NCBI GenBank assembly: GCA_029946045.1
Contig: JAQSDS010000410.1
Span: forward strand, 1-15,507
DNA length: 15,507 nucleotides
Direction: 5' to 3'
Origin: Rhodoferax sp.
GTDB taxonomy: Bacteria; Pseudomonadota; Gammaproteobacteria; Burkholderiales; Burkholderiaceae_C
The number at the start of each line of letters is the position of its first letter. Positions within the stretch are counted from its first letter, which is position 1. The notes below the pieces were generated by a model, which made no database searches, had not been told where the DNA came from, and saw only the letters and a list, made by a program, of their open reading frames with translations. The position numbers were made by a program, and so were the translations under genes. Positions 8,874 through 15,507 of this stretch are shown in pieces.

Positions 8874-10075
8874 GGTGACCTCAGCTTCAGGTCTTTGGCC
8901 AAAGCCAGCATGCGAGCGTCTTGAAAGCCGCTGCTGCGCAACCAGTCCAGCGCCGCCTGGGCAGCGCCACGGTCTTTCGCCGCGAGCGCCGCTTCAAGCA
9001 GGATGCGGGCGTCACGTGGTTCGCGCTGCACCGCGTAATTGGCTTTGGCCATCGCCAACGCAGCCTGCGGGTTGCCGCGCAAGCGCAGCTCAAATCGGGC
9101 TTCTTCGGCGCGGTGGGTCACGTCGCCGCGCAAGCGGGCGGCATCAAAACGGTTGGCAAGGGTTTGCACGTGTTTGGCCGCTGCAGGCAACTTGAGCAGG
9201 GTTTCGGCCTCTGCCAGGCGCAACAGCAAACCGTCCGAGCTTTCCCAGGGTGCCAGCAGTGCAAGTACCTCGGCGGGGCGCTGCGCGTCCAGCAAAAAGT
9301 CGCTCCAGGCGGCCAACAGGTAGCCGTCATCGAGTCCCAAGACCAGCGCGGCCTTGAAATGCTGCTCGGCCTGCGCTGACTGGCCACGCCAGCTGGCTAC
9401 TTCGCCCAAGCGCGTGTGTAGCCAGAGTTGGTTCTCGGGTGAAGAGCTGGCTTGCAAGGCAAGTTGCAGATGGGTTTGCGCGCTTTGCAAGTTGCCGGTG
9501 TAGGCCTGCAGCAGGCCTTGGCAAGCACCAGCCAAGGCGCTGTGTGCGATGCCGCGCAGGGCCTGGCATGCTTGCTCGGCAGCCGGGTAGTCGGCCTGCA
9601 CCAGAAAAATGGCACCGCGCCAGGCGTGGGCTTGGGCCAGTTGCGGGTCCAGGCGCAAGGCACTTGAGAAATCTCCCAGCGCGCCCTCAAACTCGTGCCG
9701 GAATTGCCGCAGCTGGCCGCGCACCAGCAGCAAGTCCGCGGTCATGGTGCTGGAAAAATGGCTGACAACCGCCTCGGCGTAGCCAATGTAGCGTGGGTCG
9801 CCCTTGGCCATGGCCTGGTCAAAGTAGGCCTGTGCCAAGGTGCTGGCCGCGCGCGCGTCAGCGGGTGTTTTTGCCAGCGCCTGGCGCAAAGTGCGCAATG
9901 CACGGGTAGCGTCGTCACCCGGGCGCAGGGGCAATCGCTCCAGCACTTCGGTGTCGGTGCCGGGTGTTCGTGGCGCGGCGTGGCAAAGCGTCGCGGCGGC
10001 ACCGCTGATGAGGCACAACGCAAAAAACCCTGCGCGGCTAAGCCTTAGCTTTGATGGTGCCAAAAATAATTGCAT
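8870..10075 (-). CDS. Exported TPR (tetratricopeptide) protein
   Basis: 401-residue protein, first gene of the minus-strand unit. The chosen ATG at 10075 begins a clear export signal: basic KLRLSRAG, a hydrophobic FFALCLISGAAATL core, and a likely cleavage after CHA or CHAA. The open frame continues upstream to 10180, but that would overlap the divergent small gene and bury the signal. The mature part is Ala/Leu-rich helical repeats of about 34 residues with TPR spacing, such as ARAASTLAQAYFDQAMAKGD, FEGALGDFSSALRLDPQLAQ and SAQAEQHFKAALVLGLDDGY, so it is probably a periplasmic protein-protein scaffold. The TGA overlaps the HupE/UreJ ATG (ATGA), suggesting the two work together in the envelope. 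No enzyme motif was seen. No strong ribosome-binding site lies close to the start; a GGGA is about 13 nt upstream. Confidence 0.85.
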   Translation of the reverse strand: MQLFLAPSKLRLSRAGFFALCLISGAAATLCHAAPRTPGTDTEVLERLPLRPGDDATRALRTLRQALAKTPADARAASTLAQAYFDQAMAKGDPRYIGYAEAVVSHFSSTMTADLLLVRGQLRQFRHEFEGALGDFSSALRLDPQLAQAHAWRGAIFLVQADYPAAEQACQALRGIAHSALAGACQGLLQAYTGNLQSAQTHLQLALQASSSPENQLWLHTRLGEVASWRGQSAQAEQHFKAALVLGLDDGYLLAAWSDFLLDAQRPAEVLALLAPWESSDGLLLRLAEAETLLKLPAAAKHVQTLANRFDAARLRGDVTHRAEEARFELRLRGNPQAALAMAKANYAVQREPRDARILLEAALAAKDRGAAQAALDWLRSSGFQDARMLALAKDLKLRSP

Positions 10076-10143
10076 GTTTACGCTATATTCCCGACGCGTT
10101 CTGTTTTGGACGCGCTCGCTCATAAATTGAACTGGAGATTCCC
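10076..10143. promoter_or_regulatory. Divergent start region of the photolyase operon and the small exported protein
   Basis: This 68-nt spacer lies between the minus-strand operon start (10075) and the plus-strand gene at 10144. For the plus gene a CATAAAT at 10121-10127 is a possible -10 with TTCTGT at 10099-10104 as a weak -35 (spacer 16-17), and GGAGA at 10134-10138 is a good ribosome-binding site. For the minus operon only AT-rich GAATATAG, close to the ATG, stands out. No match to an RpoE-type (TGATC...) element was recognised. Promoters may extend into the flanking genes. Confidence 0.35.
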
Positions 10144-10356
10144 ATGATGAAATTATTGTCCGCTTTGGTATTGGCTGCATTTGCCACGGGTTCCTTTGCC
10201 ATGTCTCACGGCGGTGCCATGAAGGCAGACCCCAAGGCCATGGAAGAAAAAATGGCTGCTTGCAAAAAAATGGATCCTAAAACAGCTGACGACAAGATGA
10301 AGGCGGAATGCAAAAAGTTGGAAGAAGACATGAAGAAAGCAGAAGTCAAGAAGTAA
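10144..10356 (+). CDS. Small exported Lys/Met-rich protein, unknown function
   Basis: 70-residue protein not assigned to any family I know. Residues 1-19 (MMKLLSALVLAAFATGSFA) form a clean signal peptide with A-x-A-like cleavage. The mature part of about 51 residues is extremely biased: 14 Lys, 7 Met and 11 Asp/Glu, with two cysteines, C40 and C56. The cysteines sit in a repeated context 16 residues apart (ACKKM and ECKKL), so it is probably two short amphipathic helices joined by a possible disulfide. The start is supported by GGAGA 5 nt upstream; the second Met at 10147 is an alternative. A strong terminator follows, so it is likely a monocistronic, well-expressed gene. Metal or heme binding through Met, His and Cys is conceivable but unproven. 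It is divergent from the photolyase operon and may share its regulation. Confidence 0.75.
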   Translation: MMKLLSALVLAAFATGSFAMSHGGAMKADPKAMEEKMAACKKMDPKTADDKMKAECKKLEEDMKKAEVKK

Positions 10357-10374
10357 TTCTTTTTGATGGCCACT

Positions 10375-10402
10375 AAAAAACGAGCTTCAGCTCGTTTTTT
10401 TT
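10375..10402. terminator. Rho-independent terminator, likely bidirectional
   Basis: A run of A, then ACGAGC-TTCA-GCTCGT, then a run of eight T: a 6-bp GC-containing stem with a 4-nt loop, extendable by A-T pairs. It lies 19 nt after the small exported protein gene. Because A and T runs flank both sides, it can also stop transcription coming from the DUF2237 gene on the other strand. Confidence 0.9.
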
Positions 10403-10494
10403 GTTCATTCATGGTCCGTGGCATGGCCTAACCCTGTTCATCAGGTGCCCAACCGAGCAACAAAGGCATCACGCTCCAGTCACCGGCTTGTTAC

Positions 10495-10857
10495 TTAATC
10501 TGCTGCATGGGCTTGCAGTTGGGCCAGTCCGACCACCTCAAGTGCCTTATGGTGTGTGCTTTGCAGGTAAACCGGCGGGGCCCTACCTGCGACAAGCGCT
10601 TCGCGCCAGCGCAGCGCGCACAGGCACCAGCGGTCACCAGGCTTGAGGCCGGCAAAGCGGTACTCGGGCCGGGGCGTCATCAGGTCGTTGCCTTGATCCC
10701 GGGAAAAGTCAAGAAAGACTTGCGTCATGCGCGCGCACACGACATGGGTGCCCTGGTCTTGCGCGTCCGTGTGGCAACAGCCGTCCCGAAAAAAACCGGT
10801 CAAGGGATCGTATGAGCAGGGCTGCAGTGGTGTGCCCAACACGTTGAGTGCGTTCAT
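10495..10857 (-). CDS. DUF2237 family protein
   Basis: 120-residue protein with the conserved DUF2237 pattern: NVLGTPLQPCSYDPLTGFFR at 5-24, DGCCHT at 25-30, VVCARMTQVFLDFSRDQGND, then TPRPEYRFAGLKPGDRWCLC and RWREAL..G.APPV. Six cysteines (14, 27, 28, 41, 78, 80) and the invariant GDRWCLC suggest a metal site or a redox-active fold. The biochemical role of the family is unknown as far as I know. The ATG at 10857 is chosen because conservation begins right there; the open frame up to 10947 adds 30 unlike residues. No clear ribosome-binding site is seen. It shares the 10375-10402 terminator with the convergent small gene and is divergent from rarA. Product probably cytosolic, as no signal peptide is seen. 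Confidence 0.88.
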   Translation of the reverse strand: MNALNVLGTPLQPCSYDPLTGFFRDGCCHTDAQDQGTHVVCARMTQVFLDFSRDQGNDLMTPRPEYRFAGLKPGDRWCLCALRWREALVAGRAPPVYLQSTHHKALEVVGLAQLQAHAAD

Positions 10858-11122
10858 GATGAAAGTCTGGTCGCTGCAAGATGGCCGGGCGATTGTGGGA
10901 CAAGCCCATGGTTTGGCGCGGCCATAGGGCGAAAACACCCCTCGCATCCCTGGTCTTTCGGGCCTTGAGGTGCATGAAAATCGCCAGAAAATCTGGATTT
11001 GATCAATTCATAGAATGTCGCATGTCTGCTACTGCTCCACTTCTTCCAAAACGACACCTGCCGGCCCTTGCCTGGTGCCTCTGCCTTGCCCGGCTGGCGC
11101 CAGGAAATGAAGCGAGGGACGC
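10858..11122. promoter_or_regulatory. Divergent DUF2237/rarA intergenic region
   Basis: 265 nt without a convincing gene. It contains a 13-nt palindrome, CCAGAAAATCTGG (10984-10996), and a -10-like TAGAAT at 11011-11016 for rarA, with no good -35. GAGGGA at 11114-11119 is the rarA ribosome-binding site. A 34-codon frame from 11022 ends with TGA overlapping the rarA TTG, but it has no recognisable character. Confidence 0.35.
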
Positions 11123-12412
11123 TTGAAACCCGCGCCATCCAACCCTTCGCCACTGGCTGAGCGCCTCCGCCCCAAATCCCTGGGTGAGGTCGTGGGCCAG
11201 CAACATTTGCTGGGCGAAGGTATGGCGCTGCGGCTGGCCTTTGAGTCTGGCCAACCCCACAGCTGTATTTTTTGGGGTCCGCCGGGTACCGGAAAAACCA
11301 CCATCGCGCGCCTCATGGCCGATGCGTTTTACGCCCAGTTCATCACCATCAGCGCGGTGCTTGGGGGTGTCAAAGACATTCGTGAAGCCGTTGAAAAGGC
11401 ACAGCTGGCTCAGCAACAGGGGCGGCGCACGCTGGTCTTTGTCGACGAGGTCCATCGCTTCAACAAGGGTCAACAAGATGCGTTTTTACCGCATGTAGAA
11501 AGCGGTCTGTTCACCTTTATCGGGGCCACCACCGAAAACCCGTCGTTTGAGGTGAATTCGGCCCTGTTGTCTCGCGCGGCAGTCTATGTGTTGCAGCCCT
11601 TGTCGGCGGATGAGTTGAAGCAGATCGTGGCCTCGGCCCAGGCCCTGCAGGCCTTGCCCGCGACCGAACCGAAAGCGATTGAGCGCTTGGTGGCCTATGC
11701 CGACGGCGATGCGCGCCGGCTGCTCAACACGCTGGAAACGCTGGCAGTTTCGGCCCAGCAGGAAAAGCGCGCCGAGATCACCGACGTGTGGCTGCTCAAG
11801 GTGCTGGGCGAGCGCATGCGTCGTTACGACAAAGGCGGGGAGCAGTTTTACGACACCATTTCGGCCTTGCACAAAAGCGTGCGCGGCTCCGACCCTGATG
11901 CCGCCTTGTATTGGCTGGTGCGCATGCTCGACGGCGGTGCCGACCCGCGCTACATGGCGCGGCGCCTGGTCCGCATGGCCAGCGAAGACATTGGACTGGC
12001 CGACCCGCGAGCCTTGCGCCTGGCGCTGGATGCCGCGGAGGTCTATGAACGCCTGGGCACGCCCGAAGGTGAACTGGCCCTGGCCGAGTGCGTGATCTAC
12101 CTGGCGGTGGCACCCAAATCCAACGCCGTCTACAAGGCGTTTAATGAAGCCAAGGCTTTTGTCAAACAGGACGGCACCCGGCCGGTGCCCATGCACCTGC
12201 GCAATGCCCCCACCAAGCTGATGAAAGATCTGGACTATGGCAAAAACTACCGCTACGCGCACGATGAAGCTGATGGCTTTGCGGCGGGCGAGCGTTATTT
12301 GCCCGAGGGCATGACCGAGCCGAATTTTTACCGGCCGGTTGCGCGTGGGCTGGAGATCAAGATCGGCGACAAGCTAAACGCCCTCAAGGCGCGTAATGCC
12401 CAACAACGCTAA
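11123..12412 (+). CDS. rarA: Replication-associated recombination protein A (AAA+ ATPase)
   Basis: RarA/MgsA, homologue of eukaryotic WRNIP1/Mgs1: an AAA+ clamp-loader-like ATPase acting at stalled replication forks, interacting with SSB and opening DNA ends. The 429-residue product has all the motor elements: Walker A GPPGTGKT at 52-59, Walker B LVFVDEVH at 104-111, sensor 1 GATTENPS at 134-141, a candidate arginine finger in LLSR at 148-151, and sensor 2 GDARRLLN at 195-202. The C-terminal tetramerisation region is typical ([36 protein letters not shown]). Length is normal. Translation starts at TTG: no ATG exists between the ribosome-binding site (GAGG, 5-6 nt upstream) and the conserved [16 protein letters not shown]. 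In the recalled Comamonadaceae order this gene follows lolA directly; here 7.5 kb separates them. Confidence 0.96.
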   Translation: MKPAPSNPSPLAERLRPKSLGEVVGQQHLLGEGMALRLAFESGQPHSCIFWGPPGTGKTTIARLMADAFYAQFITISAVLGGVKDIREAVEKAQLAQQQGRRTLVFVDEVHRFNKGQQDAFLPHVESGLFTFIGATTENPSFEVNSALLSRAAVYVLQPLSADELKQIVASAQALQALPATEPKAIERLVAYADGDARRLLNTLETLAVSAQQEKRAEITDVWLLKVLGERMRRYDKGGEQFYDTISALHKSVRGSDPDAALYWLVRMLDGGADPRYMARRLVRMASEDIGLADPRALRLALDAAEVYERLGTPEGELALAECVIYLAVAPKSNAVYKAFNEAKAFVKQDGTRPVPMHLRNAPTKLMKDLDYGKNYRYAHDEADGFAAGERYLPEGMTEPNFYRPVARGLEIKIGDKLNALKARNAQQR

Positions 12413-12442
12413 GAACTCGACCGGCCCTGAGGTGGCATTGGT

Positions 12443-12467
12443 CTTGCATATGTAGATCCTGTGCAAG
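12443..12467. repeat. Inverted repeat after rarA
   Basis: CTTGCA (12443-12448) and TGCAAG (12462-12467) are separated by 13 nt. There is no T-run after it, so it is not a standard terminator. It could be an operator half-site pair for the liv operon, or chance. Confidence 0.3.
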
Positions 12468-12476
12468 GGTAAACCC

Positions 12477-12519
12477 GTGCGTTTGATGCACCTTTATGGA
12501 GCGGCCTCGTGGCTACAAT
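12477..12519 (+). promoter_or_regulatory. Likely liv operon promoter with overlapping palindrome
   Basis: TACAAT at 12514-12519, in the context GTGGCTACAAT, is a good -10. The -35 is poor (TTTATG at 12493-12498, spacer 15, or CTTTAT with spacer 16), suggesting activator dependence. The palindrome GTGC-GTTTGAT-GCAC (12477-12491) lies immediately upstream, where a regulator could bind. This would give a leader of about 120 nt before livH. Confidence 0.45.
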
Positions 12520-12538
12520 CCACCGACTCAAACACGTC

Positions 12539-12559
12539 GTTGACGGGCTTGTCGTCAAC
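12539..12559 (+). repeat. Stem-loop in the liv leader
   Basis: GTTGACG-GGCTTGT-CGTCAAC is a perfect 7-bp inverted repeat with a 7-nt loop, about 20 nt after the predicted start site and 85 nt before livH. It has no T-run, so it is not a terminator as it stands. It could be an operator or an RNA hairpin that stabilises or regulates the message. No known riboswitch was recognised. Confidence 0.45.
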
Positions 12560-12644
12560 CCACGGGCAAGGCTCATAAGGCTGCAAAACGCTTCAGCAAC
12601 CCTGTTGATACCTCAACCGGCCAAAAATCGGAGATAAAACAAGT

Positions 12645-13574
12645 ATGGAAACCTTGATCCAGCAGATCATCAATGGTCTGGTGTTGGGCAGCATGTATGC
12701 CTTGGTGGCGTTGGGCTACACCATGGTGTACGGCATCATTGGCCTCATCAACTTTGCCCATGGCGAGGTGCTGATGGTGGGTGCCTTGACCAGTTGGACC
12801 ATCATTGGCTTGATGCAGGAAGCCATGCCAGGCGCACCGGGCTGGATCATTCTGCTGATTGCGATGGTGATTGCCTGCATCGTGGCGGCCACGCTCAATT
12901 TCAGTATCGAAAAAATCGCCTACAGACCGCTGCGCAACAGCCCGCGACTGGCGCCGCTGATCACTGCCATTGGCATGTCGATTTTTCTGCAAACGATGGC
13001 CATGATCATCTGGAAGCCTAACTACAAACCTTATCCGAACCTGATTGGCGGCACACCCTATGAGATTGGTGGGGCCGTGATTTCGGTGACCCAGGTGCTG
13101 ATCTTGGGCGTGACCGCGCTGTCGTTGGCCACCTTGATGTACTTGGTCAATTACACCAAGCTGGGGCGGGCCATGCGGGCGACCGCTGAAAATCCGCGGG
13201 TGGCGGCCCTCATGGGGGTCAAGCCCGACCTGGTGATTTCGGCCACTTTTGTGATCGGCGCCGTGCTGGCTGCCATTGCCGGCATCATGTGGGCGGCCAA
13301 TTACGGTACGGTGCAGCACACCATGGGCTTTTTGCCAGGGCTCAAGGCCTTTACTGCCGCCGTCTTTGGCGGCATTGGTAACCTGGCTGGCGCCGTGGTG
13401 GGTGGTATTTTGTTGGGTCTGATCGAGTCGCTGGGGGCTGGCTACATCGGCAAGCTCACCGGTGGTGTGCTGGGCAGCCACTACTCGGACATTTTTGCGT
13501 TTGTGGTGCTGATCATTGTGCTCACGCTGCGGCCCTCGGGCTTGCTGGGTGAGCGGGTGGCAGACAGGGCCTAA
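12645..13574 (+). CDS. livH: Branched-chain amino acid ABC transporter permease LivH
   Basis: Inner-membrane permease of a HAAT-type ABC importer for leucine, isoleucine, valine or related compounds. The 309-residue product is hydrophobic throughout, with about eight membrane segments. It carries family motifs such as NGLVLGSMYALVALGYTMVYGIIGLINFAHGE near the N-terminus, RAMRATAENPRVAALMGVKPD (the cytoplasmic coupling loop to the ATPases) around 173-195, and PGLKAFTAAVFGGIGNLAGAVVGG near the end. GGAGA lies about 10 nt before the ATG. livM follows after 11 nt, its ribosome-binding site overlapping the livH stop. Substrate specificity cannot be read from the permease; urea and amide transporters (Urt) have similar permeases but different gene neighbours. 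Confidence 0.95.
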   Translation: METLIQQIINGLVLGSMYALVALGYTMVYGIIGLINFAHGEVLMVGALTSWTIIGLMQEAMPGAPGWIILLIAMVIACIVAATLNFSIEKIAYRPLRNSPRLAPLITAIGMSIFLQTMAMIIWKPNYKPYPNLIGGTPYEIGGAVISVTQVLILGVTALSLATLMYLVNYTKLGRAMRATAENPRVAALMGVKPDLVISATFVIGAVLAAIAGIMWAANYGTVQHTMGFLPGLKAFTAAVFGGIGNLAGAVVGGILLGLIESLGAGYIGKLTGGVLGSHYSDIFAFVVLIIVLTLRPSGLLGERVADRA

Positions 13575-13585
13575 GGAGACCCGTT

Positions 13586-14671
13586 ATGAAACAACAAAAA
13601 CAAATCATCGTTTTTCTGTTGGCGGCCCTGGGTTTGCTGGTGCTGCCGCTGATCCTGCAAGGTTTTGGCAACGCTTGGGTGCGTATTGCCGACATGGCGC
13701 TGCTGTACGTGCTGCTGGCCCTGGGGTTGAATATTGTGGTGGGTTATGCGGGCCTGCTCGACCTGGGATATGTGGCATTTTTTGCCATTGGTGCCTACAT
13801 GTATGCCTTGCTGGCTTCGCCGCACCTGATCGACACCTTTCCTGCCATTGCCGCCTTGTTTCCCGATGGACTGCACTTGCCTATCTGGCTGGTGATTCCA
13901 GCAGCGGCGGGTCTGGCGGGGCTACTTGGGGTGTTGCTGGGTGCGCCTACTTTGCGCTTGCGCGGCGACTATCTGGCTATCGTGACGCTCGGTTTTGGTG
14001 AAATCATTCGTGTTTTCATGAACAACCTTGACCATCCTGTCAACATCACCAACGGCCCCAAAGGGCTGGGACAAGTTGACGCATTGAGTTTTTTTGGCCT
14101 CAGCTTGGGCAAGAAAGTGGAGGTGGCCGGGTTCCAGTTGGCGTCGGTTTCACTTTACTATTACCTTTTCTTGGCGCTGGTGGTGCTCAGCGTGATCATT
14201 TCGCACCGCCTGCAACTCTCACGCGTTGGCCGCGCCTGGATGGCTATTCGCGAAGATGAAATTGCGGCCAAGGCCATGGGCATCAACACGCGCAATCTGA
14301 AACTTCTGGCGTTTGGCATGGGTGCCACGTTTGGCGGTGTTTCCGGCGCCATGTTTGCCTCGTTCCAGGGCTTCATTTCACCTGAGTCCTTTGCCTTGAT
14401 GGAGTCCGTCATGATTGTGGCGATGGTGGTGCTGGGCGGCATTGGTCATCTGCCAGGTGTGATATTGGGAGCAGTGGCGCTGTCCGCTTTGCCTGAGGTG
14501 CTGCGTTATGTGGCCGGACCGCTGCAGAACATGACCGGTGGCCGCCTTGATGCTTCCATCCTGCGTCAGCTGCTGATTGCACTGGCCATGATCATTGTGA
14601 TGTTGCTGCGTCCGCGTGGCTTGTGGCCCTCGCCAGAACATGGCAAATCCTTGCCATCCACCAAGCCCTGA
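13586..14671 (+). CDS. livM: Branched-chain amino acid ABC transporter permease LivM
   Basis: Second permease subunit, pairing with LivH to form the membrane channel. The product has 361 residues, within the usual range, with multiple hydrophobic segments. Motifs include LALGLNIVVGYAGLLDLGYVAFFAIGAY (residues ~47-75), TLRLRGDYLAIVTLGFGEIIR, then GRAWMAIREDEIAAKAMGIN (coupling loop) and FQGFISPESFALMESVMIVAMVVLGGIGHLPG. AAGGAG at 13573-13578, 7 nt before the ATG, overlaps the TAA of livH, so the two are translated as a coupled pair. A 25-nt gap leads to livG. Nothing unusual was seen. Confidence 0.95.
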   Translation: MKQQKQIIVFLLAALGLLVLPLILQGFGNAWVRIADMALLYVLLALGLNIVVGYAGLLDLGYVAFFAIGAYMYALLASPHLIDTFPAIAALFPDGLHLPIWLVIPAAAGLAGLLGVLLGAPTLRLRGDYLAIVTLGFGEIIRVFMNNLDHPVNITNGPKGLGQVDALSFFGLSLGKKVEVAGFQLASVSLYYYLFLALVVLSVIISHRLQLSRVGRAWMAIREDEIAAKAMGINTRNLKLLAFGMGATFGGVSGAMFASFQGFISPESFALMESVMIVAMVVLGGIGHLPGVILGAVALSALPEVLRYVAGPLQNMTGGRLDASILRQLLIALAMIIVMLLRPRGLWPSPEHGKSLPSTKP

Positions 14672-14696
14672 CGCGACCCTACCAAGAAGAAATGAC

Positions 14697-15467
14697 ATGA
14701 CAGACACCGTACTCAATGTCGCCGGCGTGTCCAAGCGTTTCGGCGGCCTGCAGGCCTTGAGCGATGTGGGCATCCAGATCAGGCGCGGCCAGGTCTATGG
14801 CCTGATCGGTCCCAATGGCGCTGGTAAAACCACATTTTTCAATGTGCTCACGGGACTCTACACCCCCGACACCGGCACTTTTGAGCTGGCCGGCAAGCCC
14901 TACCAGCCCACTGCGGTGCATGAAGTGGCCAAGGCTGGCATTGCCCGCACCTTCCAAAATATCCGCTTGTTTGCCGAAATGACAGCGCTCGAAAACGTGA
15001 TGGTGGGGCGCCACGTACGCACCCATTCCGGTTTGCTTGGTGCCGTGTTTCGCACGCCTGGGTTCAAGGCAGAAGAAGCGGCCATTGCCAAGCGCTCACA
15101 AGAATTGCTGGACTACGTCGGCATTGGCAGCCTGGCCGACTTCAAGGCCCGGACCCTGAGTTACGGCGACCAGCGGCGGCTTGAAATTGCCCGTGCCCTG
15201 GCCACCGACCCGCAACTGATTGCCCTTGACGAACCCGCAGCCGGCATGAACAGCACCGAAAAAGTCATGCTGCGCGAGCTGATCGACAAGATTCGAAACG
15301 ACAACCGCACCATTTTGCTGATCGAACACGACGTGAAACTGGTCATGGGCTTGTGTGACCGCGTCACCGTGCTCGACTACGGCAAGCAAATTGCCGAGGG
15401 CACACCGGCCGATGTGCAGCGCAATGAAAAAGTGATTGAAGCCTACCTAGGCACCGGAGGACACTGA
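14697..15467 (+). CDS. livG: Branched-chain amino acid ABC transporter ATPase LivG
   Basis: One of two cytoplasmic ATP-binding subunits that power LivHM. The 256-residue product has Walker A GPNGAGKT at 38-45, the Q-loop in ARTFQNIRLF (Q87), signature LSYGDQRRLEIARAL from 154 (the Tyr variant of LSGGQ is normal for LivG), Walker B LIALDEP at 174-180 and switch His211 in IEHDVKLVM. The C-terminal IEAYLGTGGH is typical. The ATG at 14697 is chosen because conserved text (MTDTVLNVAGVSKRFGGL) begins there; the open frame back to 14616 overlaps the end of livM. A weak AGAAGAA precedes it. livF begins one nt after the stop. Confidence 0.96.
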   Translation: MTDTVLNVAGVSKRFGGLQALSDVGIQIRRGQVYGLIGPNGAGKTTFFNVLTGLYTPDTGTFELAGKPYQPTAVHEVAKAGIARTFQNIRLFAEMTALENVMVGRHVRTHSGLLGAVFRTPGFKAEEAAIAKRSQELLDYVGIGSLADFKARTLSYGDQRRLEIARALATDPQLIALDEPAAGMNSTEKVMLRELIDKIRNDNRTILLIEHDVKLVMGLCDRVTVLDYGKQIAEGTPADVQRNEKVIEAYLGTGGH

Positions 15468-15468
15468 C

Positions 15469-15507
15469 ATGGCCGAAGTTTTATTGAAAGTTAAAGGCCT
15501 CAAAGTG
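15469..15507 (+). CDS. livF: Branched-chain amino acid ABC transporter ATPase LivF, first 13 codons
   Basis: The ATG at 15469-15471 follows the livG TGA by one nt and has a strong GGAGG at 15456-15460. Only MAEVLLKVKGLKV is inside the window, the usual opening of LivF (the LLxVxGLxV strand before the A-loop). The identity rests mainly on its place after livG. Confidence 0.8.
   Translation, partial: MAEVLLKVKGLKV

Noticed and set aside
10984..10996. Palindrome CCAGAAAATCTGG as an operator or terminator
   Set aside because: Short stem with a 3-nt loop, no T-run, and not placed convincingly relative to a promoter; mentioned only in the intergenic entry.
11022..11126. 34-codon frame ending on the rarA start
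   Set aside because: No signal peptide, no family and no ribosome-binding site; probably part of the rarA leader.
11486..12262. 258-codon minus-strand open frame
   Set aside because: Antisense to the well-conserved C-terminal half of rarA.
12413..12644. tRNA or riboswitch in the rarA-livH gap
   Set aside because: No cloverleaf, GTTC-like T-arm or known aptamer pattern was found; only simple inverted repeats.
12573..13481. 302-codon minus-strand open frame
   Set aside because: Shadow of livH; His/Gln-rich translation typical of the antisense of hydrophobic genes.

Overview
The window looks like chromosome of a betaproteobacterium of the family Comamonadaceae (Rhodoferax/Polaromonas-like). 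The basis is moderately high GC, protein sequences typical of Burkholderiales, and the order trxB (divergent) - ftsK - lolA - ... - rarA, which I recall as common in that family. The genus is inferred, not shown.

Layout. Positions 1-505 (minus) hold the N-terminal half of thioredoxin reductase trxB, cut by the window edge. Positions 570-3648 (plus) hold ftsK and lolA, for chromosome segregation and lipoprotein transport. Positions 3666-10075 (minus) form a tightly packed, probably single transcription unit. In transcription order it encodes an exported TPR protein, a HupE/UreJ-type membrane protein with an EF-hand loop, a photolyase shortened by two apparent internal in-frame deletions, a 51-residue DUF2256 zinc-ribbon-like protein absent from the supplied ORF set, a cryptochrome-DASH, and an iron-sulfur photolyase/cryptochrome of the PhrB/CryB class. 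Successive ends overlap by 4 nt, or are separated by 79, 1 and 17 nt. Positions 10144-10356 (plus) encode a 70-residue exported Lys/Met-rich protein, followed by a strong hairpin terminator. Positions 10495-10857 (minus) encode a DUF2237 protein. Positions 11123-12412 (plus) hold rarA. From 12645 to the end (plus) lies a branched-chain amino acid ABC transporter operon, livH-livM-livG-livF, with livF cut after 13 codons.

How it fits together. The ftsK, lolA and rarA genes are housekeeping. The 3.7-10.9 kb block is accessory and themed around light: three different photolyase/cryptochrome lineages sit side by side, one apparently decaying, with DUF2256, which I recall as a companion of such genes. 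Two envelope genes (TPR and EF-hand HupE/UreJ) are translationally coupled to the damaged photolyase. The liv genes form an ordinary uptake system; no substrate-binding protein gene is visible in the window.

No tRNA, rRNA, CRISPR array or recognisable insertion sequence was seen. No stretch over 300 bases lacks a gene. The largest gaps are 10858-11122 (short palindrome, weak promoter-like elements) and 12413-12644 (liv leader with inverted repeats).
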